Assembly: GCA_015680685.1 (NCBI GenBank)
Contig: MNCI01023302.1
Coordinates: forward strand, 587,989 to 651,988
DNA length: 64,000 nt
Reading direction: 5' to 3'
DNA from: Gnetum montanum
Taxonomy: Eukaryota; Streptophyta; Gnetopsida; Gnetales; Gnetaceae
The notes below the pieces were generated by a model. That model searched no databases. It had not been told where the DNA came from and was given only the letters and a program-made list of their open reading frames with translations. A program made the position numbers and the translations under genes. Below are positions 56,250 through 64,000 of this stretch, in pieces. Position 1 is the first letter of the stretch. Every line of letters begins with the position of its first letter.

Positions 56250-57420
56250 AATCAAATTTCACTATGGTTAGCATGAACATAGATTGAATATCTAAGAACA
56301 TAATGTTTGAATTTCTCAAGAACATATATCACATCCATAAGCTCCTTTTCTAGAGTGGTATAGTTATGTTGTGCTCTTATAATTCTTCTACTAGTACAAT
56401 GTGTGTAGTATGGCTTCTTTTGATCCTCTAAGTGAATCAACATTACTCCTAGTGTATCGTTTGAAGCATCAATCATGATGTGGAAAGGTCTTGACCAATC
56501 TAGAGCTCTAAGGATTGGTTTCTTAATTAGCTTCTATCTTAGGCTTTCAAATGCCTTTATACATTTTTCTAACCATTGAAATGATACATATTTCTTTGTT
56601 AATTCTATAAGAAATTGCACAATCTTTAAAATATTAATGTATCTTCTATAATATTCCACGTGACCAAAAAATAATCTAGCATTATTAACTATTTTTTGAA
56701 TTTGATTAATATTTTAGATTACTTTAATTTATTCTAAATCTACCTCTATTCCCTTATGTGATACCTGGTGTCCTAGAACTATGTCATCTTGGACCATTAA
56801 ATGGCTCCTTTGCTAGGTGAGATTTAAATTTGTATTGAAACATCTTATTAGAACTTGCTCTAAGTGGTTCAAAGCTTGTTTGAAGTCAAGTCTATAGGTA
56901 GCAAATCATCCATAAATACCTCAAATCCATTACCAATTTCTTTCTAGAAGATGCTAAGTATAGGTCTCTAGAATGTTACTAGAGCATTACACAAACTAAA
57001 TGACATTTGGCTATATGCAAACATTTCCCATGGGTTGGTGAACATTATCTTCTCTTAATCTTCTAATAGTAATACTAGTGTCTTACAATTTTATCTAGAA
57101 CTTGATCAACAAATGACAAAAGAAAAGGTTCCTCAAACATCATCACATTCAACAATCAAAAATCTATATAGACCCTCCACTGACCATCCTTTTTGGAAGA
57201 ATGACCAATGGGCTAACCCATTTACCATCTACCATATGGTAGATGAACCCTAGTTTTAGTAATTTTCCTAGTTCCTATTTGATAAATTATTTAAGTTTTG
57301 AGATTAATCTTCATTAACATTGGCATCATGGCTTAAGAGTTGGATCTTTGTAAATTTAATATTGATAAATTCATGAATCAATGCTAGTTATTTCATCATA
57401 AAATCATGTGAATGCATTTG
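56250..57420 (-). pseudogene. Element B, reverse transcriptase and RNase H
   Basis: The right end near 57260-57150 reads the SFFQKGWSVEGLYRFL block (V-P-K-K-G-G-K-W-R type). FTNPWEMFAYSQMSFSLCNA follows near 57060-57000, and an intact FMDD is at 56916-56905. GAI-WSK-type connection words come next. RNase H (56476-56252) opens MIDASNDTLGVML and ends VLEKFKHYVLRYSIYVHAN. Lineage as for C. Stops make it non-functional. Confidence 0.82.
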
Positions 57421-57895
57421 AACATTTGTTTACAACTTCCAATAAACATCTTTCTTGTTCTTCGCCCATATTGGCATTTATAACAACCAATTTTATATTA
57501 TTTAGAAAAGCATATTTAAGTACTTCTAGTAAGGCTTTTAATTCTAGCAATTCTAGTTCATACTTATCTGGTATCTTTAGTTCTCCTCATTCAACATCTT
57601 CTTCTTGTTGAAACTTAGTATGGGGAAGTTTTCATATCTGTTCCAACTTATCAGTTCCTTCTATATAGGATTTTGTAATCTTTTTAATTAATTCTATGCA
57701 TATATTTGATTTGAATTTTGTTTCATTAGTCAGCCACTAGGTACCTTCTTGCTTTATGGTTGTTGCATATAGACACTATTGTATACACATCTGCAATACA
57801 TCATTTGTATGTTGGGATGTTATCTTGTCTTGTTGTCCAAACATTCTATATGCAATTTCTCCCATTATTGATGTATGTGATACATGAACTATGCA
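57420..57895 (-). pseudogene. Element B, region between protease and reverse transcriptase
   Basis: Linker and reverse transcriptase N-terminus in decayed form. No single readable block beyond a few residues. Placed by position between the two neighbours. Confidence 0.4.
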
Positions 57896-58240
57896 TCTTT
57901 GAATGCTCTAGCTTCATCTTCCTTGAATATTTTCAACCATAAGTCTCTGATTCTAAACTTAGCATCTAAAGTGCTAAGTCATGACCTTCCCATAATGATA
58001 GGGAATTCTACTTTTTCCTTCACCACATGAATAAATAGAAAATATGCAGGATAAGACTAGCTACTTATGGTAGTTAGCAAATGTTTCACTTGTCCAAGTG
58101 AAATAGCAATAGACTTGTCCACCATCTCTAGTTGAATATTACATTTCTTTAACATAGATAAATTTTAGGTCTCATACATATCCTAAGAGATGAGATTCAC
58201 CCCTAACCTAGAATCCCATAGAGCTTTGCATTATTTGTTT
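57895..58240 (-). pseudogene. Element B, protease
   Basis: NLIS after a lost D-x-G site (GVNLIS near 58200), then IQLEMVDKSIAISLGQVKH near 58130-58075, a SYPAYFLFIHV block near 58050, FPIIMGRS near 58005-57980 and a RIRDLWLKIF block near 57950. It matches the proteases of C and E. Confidence 0.75.
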
Positions 58241-60896
58241 ACTACTATTTGTAGATAGATTAAAGGACTTTCTGGATCTATTTATTTCTTGGTAAATGCT
58301 CCTAATTTATCCAATGTGTTATTTTTTATGTAAGTACAACCATCTTTAACTTCTTCTTTATTGATAATGGAAGCATGATACTAATTTGAGAACTTGATAT
58401 GGAAGGAGCAAGGTTAGATGAAGTTCCTATACTTTGAACCTACTCTAAACTTGCTCTAAAAAGGGACCATTTTCTAGGTATTAGTTCACTAGTATTAGTA
58501 ATGTCCTCTTATGTGCTAACTACTCTAGTAGCACTTTTCTATTGTATTTTTTTTTTTTTGGCATTTCTCGCTGCATTTCTAGTGTTGATACTAGTGGTAA
58601 AGGATTGGAAGCTTGATAATCATGACCTATTGCTAGCTAAGACATATAGTATTATGACTCCATGCATGTGGTTGTAGTTCTATGGTACTCAACTAGATAG
58701 TAGTAAGAGGAAGCTTGAACACAAATATTGCTACAAGATATAGGACACTAGATATAATATCTATAAATATTTGGTTATCAATATGGATACTACTGCCTTG
58801 GCAATGACATTCCCCATGACTTTGGTTATAGCCACTATTGTTGGTACTACTCCTGTAGTTGAGGATAAGCCCTACTTGGACAATATAATTATTGATATTG
58901 TTGTCTATAATTACCTTGTGGATGAGGTAATCTTCTAAACACTTATTTTTTGAAAAATTTTAGATTAAGTATGTATGCCCCGAAATGTTGTAAGTGAGCC
59001 ATAATACGATAAAATCCCTTAAGATGTTCATATTATCACACATTACAATCATTTTCATCATCAGAACTTAACTCCATAACCTTCTCTACTATAATGACTT
59101 TTCCTTTGTTCTTATAATTCTCATGTTCATTATTCCTCTTCTTCTTATTGTTTTTATTTCTATATAATGTTGGTTCAATTTCCTCTTCTACTATCTTTAG
59201 TGCTATTGCAAATTTTTCATCCACAGGATCTCACATTTTCTCTACCTTTCTTTCCATATCATTTACTAATTTTTGAATAGGTAGAGTCTTTCACTCAATC
59301 ATGTCTTCTAGTATTTATTCTTCTTGTGTCTCAAAAATTCTTACATCTCTTTTTTTGAAAGTAGGATCTTTATTTTATTCTTCAAATAACTCTTTCTTAT
59401 GTGACCCTTCTTCTTTTTCCACTTAATCTAGTAACCATTGAATTAGATGGTTACCATCTTTAATAATCTTCCTTAGGCATATACTCCAAGGATCTCTCTT
59501 ATTTTGTTTCTTAACCCATCAAAAATCTGTCATAGTTATTCCCTTTGAGAAAATCCATGGCTTATGCATCTATGTAATAGTGAATAATATCTACCCATTG
59601 TTGCTTCAAGGGATTCATGTGTCCCTTATGTCCATCCTTTGATTTATTTCCTTAAGTTTGATAAATTAGAATAGGTTTGATATTTATCATTGAAAATCTC
59701 AAGCATGATATTCTATTTTCTAATAGATTCTAGTTCTAAGGATCTATACCAACTTTCCACTTTCTTTATGAGTGTCCTAGGGAATAACTTTAGTTTTAGG
59801 TAATCATTCTCTATGTTCTATAGGGCATAGGCATCATCAAAATCATAAAAGTGATTTTGTGGATCTAAATTATTTCCTCCTTCAAAATTTGAAAGGTTAT
59901 TCATATCAAGTTGCTTGATGTAACTATCCCTTAGATGTCTGGTAGGTATATATACTACTTCCCTAATATTGATTGTTCTTTGGGTGGCTAGTAGAAGTTC
60001 TTCATAATCTTTAGATTCATATGCTCTATTGTAGTAATAATCCCTCTAATGCTCATAATTTTTTTTCTCATGCCTTATTTTTCTTTCTCTATCTTCTTCA
60101 TCATATTCTTCTGCATTAGAATGGCTTCTTTTGTGGGTTTGCCTCTCATGATCCCTTCTCTTTTCCCTATTATGATTCCTTGATCTTTTCCCTCTCTAGT
60201 TAGAATATGCTGATGAATGTGATGAAGAGGATGATGGACTTGTAGAATAGTATTGGCTATTTCTCCTCCTACAACTTCTTGATTCATCTCTTTTTATTCT
60301 ATTGGAAATCTTAGGCCTTGAATCACTTCTAAGTCTAAATTTTACCTCATCCCTTGTAAGAGTTTATGTAAGAGCTGAATGTGCTTTTGTCTTTACAAGA
60401 TCTTCAATCCATATAATAGGTGATTGAGAACTTGATCTATGAGTATGATAAGACATTTTAGCTTTGTACAGAATGTATTCTTTCTCTATAAGGATAATCA
60501 TATATGGTGTCTTCTTTCCTTTCTCTTGTTCATATTTTTCCACCATGATAGCATCCCTTCTTTCTTGAGCCTTGGTTGGCTAATATGGCCTAGTCATGTT
60601 TTTGGTAGCTTGATACCCTTCTTATGCATAACCAAGATTTATCTTAGTAGAGCTTCTTGAAGCATAAACAATGTTGAGAATTCTAATTGCAAGACAATGT
60701 GATATTGTAACTCTCTCCATATAAACTATTCATCCTGGTAAAAAATGAATGTGAAATCTAGGTAATAAGGATCAACAAAAGCATATGATATTCTTACTTG
60801 CATCAGTCCACTCTAATTTTCTTCATTATAATTCCTGCCTTTACTTTCGTTAAGAACAATAGTATGTGTAGAGTTTACTTTAGGTATGGAAGCCAT
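58240..60896 (-). pseudogene. Element B, gag and nucleocapsid linker
   Basis: The start at 60896 (MASIPKVNS) lies about 130 bases from the primer site. YYLDFTFIFYQDE near 60765 and IWRELQ near 60730 are shared with gag of C and E. A charged linker is at 60290-60070. Capsid core words are around 59830-59700. The nucleocapsid end (59224-59036) is Lys/Asn-rich then acidic and finishes DDENDCNV, with the zinc knuckle cysteines partly kept. Left of 59000 the sequence is decayed linker with a poly(T) run at 58548-58560. Confidence 0.7.
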
Positions 60897-61022
60897 TTTA
60901 AGTTGGTTAATGCTAAAATGTATGTATGTTTTGAAAAATTATTCTAAGTGTGAAAGATAGACTTAATAATACTTAACACAACAAACTATGTTAAGACTAC
61001 CTAATTAGCAAACATTAATACA

Positions 61023-61041
61023 TCCCTAGCAATGATGCCAA
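61023..61041 (-). other. Element B primer binding site (tRNA-Asp type)
   Basis: TTGGCATCATTGCTAGGGA on the - strand. It differs from the tRNA-Asp-type site by C/T and G/A changes, mostly at CpG. Confidence 0.8.
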
Positions 61042-61897
61042 TGATGAGTAGTAGAGGATTCCAACACTAAATCATATAAATCATAAGTATTAATGCATGA
61101 TTAGATCATAATCCATGGATGAAAATATAGATATATTAGCATGTTAATAATGAGTTCATGATCATTATCTTCTCACTTAGAGTTAGTGAGTGCAAAACTT
61201 ATGATTTAACTCACAATGAGTTATGTGATAAAATGATTTTAGTAGGTCTTAAGTATATTAATAGCAGATAAAGTAAAAATAAATATAAATTCTATTAACT
61301 AAAATAATGAAATTATAAATCTATTCTAGCCTATGATGACAAGTATTCAGTTCTAGCTTACTGTACACATCTTGGGCTAATGTAATTGTTACTAGGACTA
61401 CCAACTTTACCACTCAGCGAATCAAGTAAAGTCACTACTAGGTTACCAAATAATCACACTTTATTCTCAAAACCAATCATACTTATTTTGGCTTTACTAA
61501 TGAACATGCCAATGGTAAAATACTTAGGAAATGTAAATGATATAGTGAAAAATAAATCTATTCTATGTGAGATGTTGTAATGATGAAGAGCAATCTTGAT
61601 CTTTATTTTTTCTCATGAATTATTTCTAGGAATAATCCACTTGAATAAAGCTATCATACAATTATTAATCACCACACTGCATGCATTCATAAATAACTCT
61701 AACTTTATGAAAATAAACTGCAAGAATTTCACTATGTATTAATAAAACTTTGTGATCTAACATGATAGTGAACTCATATTTATAGGTATGATCATGGTCC
61801 ACTATATCAAATCTACAACATTGTATATTGTGCTACAATATTTCCTATATGATATCATAGATATGATGTCATAGTCCTTACATAGGTTGTTTCATCA
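61042..61897 (-). mobile_element. Element B, 5' LTR
   Basis: 856 bases, + strand start TGATGAGTAGTAGAGGATTCC, end GGTTGTTTCATCA. - strand TATAAATA at 61784-61777. U3 with GATATC palindromes at 61845-61865. Uninterrupted partner of the split left LTR. Confidence 0.94.
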
Positions 61898-61902
61898 ATA
61901 AG

Positions 61903-61951
61903 AATTTTTTTCAAATTTTTAGGTTAACTATAACTTTACCAATGATTGTAG
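61903..61951 (+). other. Element A, ORF3 leader, piece 3, with acceptor-like end
   Basis: Resumes A after B. It ends in ACTTTACCAATGATTGTAG, directly followed by ATG at 61952. Confidence 0.55.
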
Positions 61952-62940
61952 ATGTCTCCAAAGAGAATCCCTAAAGCTGGAGGGCCATCACAACCACATG
62001 AAAAAAGGTCTATAGAAAGAGATAAGGAAAGAAGAGAAGATCAACCTTCTACTTAAAAGCAAGAAGAACAATCATTTTTCATCCATTAGCCAACACCATA
62101 AATAGGGCAATATGCATAGGCAGAAGCTATGGAATCTCCACTAGATCTAAAACCAAACTAATAACTCACACTTTTAGAGAAATATATCAAGGTTATTAGT
62201 AATAATTTAATAATATCCACAATCATTATGAAACAAAAATTTGGCCCATTCATAGAATTTTCTCTTGTAAAAGTCAAGGAAAATTGCAAACATTATGATT
62301 CTAGCCAACACTGTCCACCAATGGTGACCAGTATCTAGAAGAGACTTACCAGTTTTCACACAATAAATAGGATGATGCTACAGTCAAAATTGAAGTTTTC
62401 ACAATGCCTTATTTAATAAAAGCAATTTCCAAGGCATCAAATCTTTCAAATGTTGGGATTTCCATTACCTAGATTTTCGTAAGATTCAATACAAATGTAG
62501 GGAATATTTAGCTACAAAGAGCTTATCGAATTACAAAAAAGTAGTATAATGGATTATCCACTATGGAGAAGATCTATTTTAAGACTTGTACATATCATAT
62601 TTTCCCTACCAAAAGACTAAATAGGATTTTCACATATGCTACTAGGGGAAGTAAAATTTCAATAAAGATGTTTCAGGTAAATATGGCATGCTACTTGTTC
62701 TTAGATATTCAAAGAAGATTTGAAGAGAAGAAGTTAGGAAAGCCAATAGTTCCATTCCTCTATGTAATTATAAAGTTGTGAAAATAAGTTAGTATCTTAG
62801 TGTACATCAATAATGTACCTAAAAAATCTCAAAAAAATTGAATGTAGAGATGTCTAAGCCAATGTCACCAAAGAAGGATCAAGTGGAAAAGCCACCAAGC
62901 ACAAAGGCAACAAAAACATCAACACCAACATAAAACATAC
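61952..62940 (+). pseudogene. Element A, ORF3 (env position, unknown function)
   Basis: Start ATG 61952 after a GTAG acceptor-like site. The first residues include MSPKR and GGPSQP, with a charged stretch to a TAA at about 62055. KFGPFIEF at 62237-62260 matches C and B at the same distance. In another frame, 62563-62781 reads YHIFPTKRLNRIF and LFLDIQRRFEE then PFLYVIIKL, which resembles a helical transposon-associated protein. The end is a Lys/Pro/Thr-rich tail near 62850-62930. Not functional. Confidence 0.55.
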
Positions 62941-62944
62941 TAGT

Positions 62945-63759
62945 TGATGAGCGACAAGGTACCCCTATGCCCAACCATACAAATCACAAATCGTTCATGC
63001 ACAATCCATTCAAATTTCGTGGACTTTGTAGTTTCCAGTGCACTAGTCTTCTAGGTAGTAAACCTTTGCCTTAAGGTCAATCATTATCTTCCCAATTACA
63101 CTTGTGGCGTACACTAGTATGGTGAAGTGTAATTAAGGCATCTAATTTTTATCATTTTATATTTCATGATTTGATGTTCAAGGGAGATAAAGTAATTAGA
63201 TTAACTAATTTAATGTAAATATCCCAACATAAGCATTCGGTCCCACTTTCCATACACATCCTGAACCCACGTATTCACTACTGGGTTGCCAAGTGCTATG
63301 GTATTGGGCAAACCAAGCAATAACATTGTTGCCATTACCAAGAAAATATGTGTTATGCTCAAAGTATTCGTACTTATGTGTTTAATTTATCTTTCTTAAT
63401 TGCTTCATTAACGTAATTACTGGAACATATTTAATAAATAATTGAAAACATTAAATGCATAAATAAAATATTTAATCTATCCAATGTGCTACAAGGTTTA
63501 TTAGAAAGCTCATCTTTATTGCCACACACATTGTTGTGCTCAAGTACAACAATGCTTGAATAAAGATTCGTACACTCAATGACTCTTGCTGTAGGCACTC
63601 AAGAGAGAAATTCTAACTTTCAAATGGAAACACTGCAAGAGCTTCACTACAACTAAAATCTCTATTACCATAAATGCATCTGGTAGGTGCATATTTATAA
63701 CTAAAAACAAACATTGCATCGATCAGGCCTCGTCAATGCAACCGAACTACGATTCATCA
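62945..63759 (-). mobile_element. Element F, 3' LTR
   Basis: 815 bases: + strand start TGATGAGCGACAAGGTACCCC, end CTACGATTCATCA. - strand TATAAATA at 63699-63692. It resembles the C LTRs and the solo LTR. Left flank CTAGT (62940-62944); the matching copy would be right of the window, with the other LTR. Confidence 0.85.
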
Positions 63760-64000
63760 TACCCTGATGATTGAATAAAAAATTCTTCTTAAGTTCTTTT
63801 ACAAAAGTGGAAAGGTATGGGATTATTGACTAACTTTTTCTCAAACAAAATAGACTAACTGACTTGACAAAAAATGGAGTGCTCAAGTGTATGGATCAAC
63901 ACATTACAAAAATGGCAATGTTCAGGACACAAAATTGAGCACCATGAAATGATTCTTCAAAATTGGATAGCACATTCCTTGATGGAACGAAGTGTGGTGG
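63760..64000 (-). mobile_element. Element F, 3' internal end (cut by the window edge)
   Basis: On the - strand a polypurine-like ATCAGGGTA precedes the LTR, with the decayed CTTAAGAAGAATTTTTTA block upstream. The remaining sequence parallels the same part of C (7200-7440). No coding part is seen before the edge. Confidence 0.65.

Larger units (their letters stand above)
39130..61897 (-). mobile_element. Element B: full-length Athila-like LTR retrotransposon, - strand, carrying element E
   Basis: LTRs at 39130-39679 plus 49135-49435 (split by E) and at 61042-61897. Exact ATAAG flanks at 39125-39129 and 61898-61902. Order on the - strand: 5' LTR, primer site, gag, protease, reverse transcriptase, RNase H, integrase, non-coding region, ORF3, polypurine tract, 3' LTR. 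Without E the length is about 13.3 kb. The gene set parallels C. Confidence 0.92.

Overview
The window looks like intergenic nuclear DNA of a large-genome seed plant. It is AT-rich and poor in CpG. I could recognise no intact host gene; almost every sequence I could place comes from long terminal repeat (LTR) retrotransposons of the Ty3/gypsy class. The decay (CpG to TpG/CpA, and CAA/CAG/CGA codons turned into stops) fits long-methylated, ageing repeats. A gymnosperm-like genome would fit, but the sequence does not fix the species.

The main result is a nested map supported by target-site duplications (TSDs). Element A (Athila-like, + strand) is the oldest host. Its pieces lie at about 1190-1739, 2689-6332, 37168-37567, 38951-39129 and 61903-62944. 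Into A went: a solo LTR (1740-2688, TSD ACCAC); element C (6333-37167, - strand, TSD CACAT/CAAAT); a GC-rich poly(A) retroposon R1 (37568-38940, TSD AATTTATAAA); element B (39130-61897, - strand, TSD ATAAG); and element F (62945 to beyond the right edge, - strand). C was split by D (10442-29454, + strand, about 19 kb, Tat/Ogre-like, TSD CACTT/CACTC). B was split by E (39680-49134, + strand, TSD ATTAT). E was entered by a second GC-rich retroposon R2 (44213-46186, - strand). The deepest stack is A > B > E > R2.

A, B, C, E, F and the solo LTR belong to one broad superfamily. Their LTRs start TGATGA and end TCATCA. B, C and E keep a tRNA-Asp-like primer site and related gag and protease regions. 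B, C, E and F, the elements whose 3' end is in the window, have the same CTCaAGGAtGAG block before the polypurine tract. A, B and C also carry a third reading frame after integrase. In all three it begins right after a splice-acceptor-like ...GTAG|ATG, and has a shared K/N-F-x-P-F motif about 95-100 codons in. Upstream lies a copy of U3-type promoter sequence, clearest in C and B, which suggests a separately transcribed, spliced ORF3 message. E keeps gag and protease but has no reverse transcriptase or integrase, so it is a non-autonomous relative.

D has the Tat-lineage order: gag, protease, reverse transcriptase, an archaeal-type RNase H, integrase. Between protease and reverse transcriptase lies about 6 kb holding a decayed antisense gene with spliceosomal-type introns and a coiled-coil-like tail. 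R1 and R2 are GC-rich, 5'-truncated, poly(A)-tailed copies of one transcript. R2 begins with a LINE reverse-transcriptase zinc-finger motif and continues into an unfamiliar ORF that resembles plant transposon-associated proteins.

All coding regions are broken. No tRNA, rRNA or CRISPR feature was seen. One assembly gap (42 N) lies at 18283-18324.
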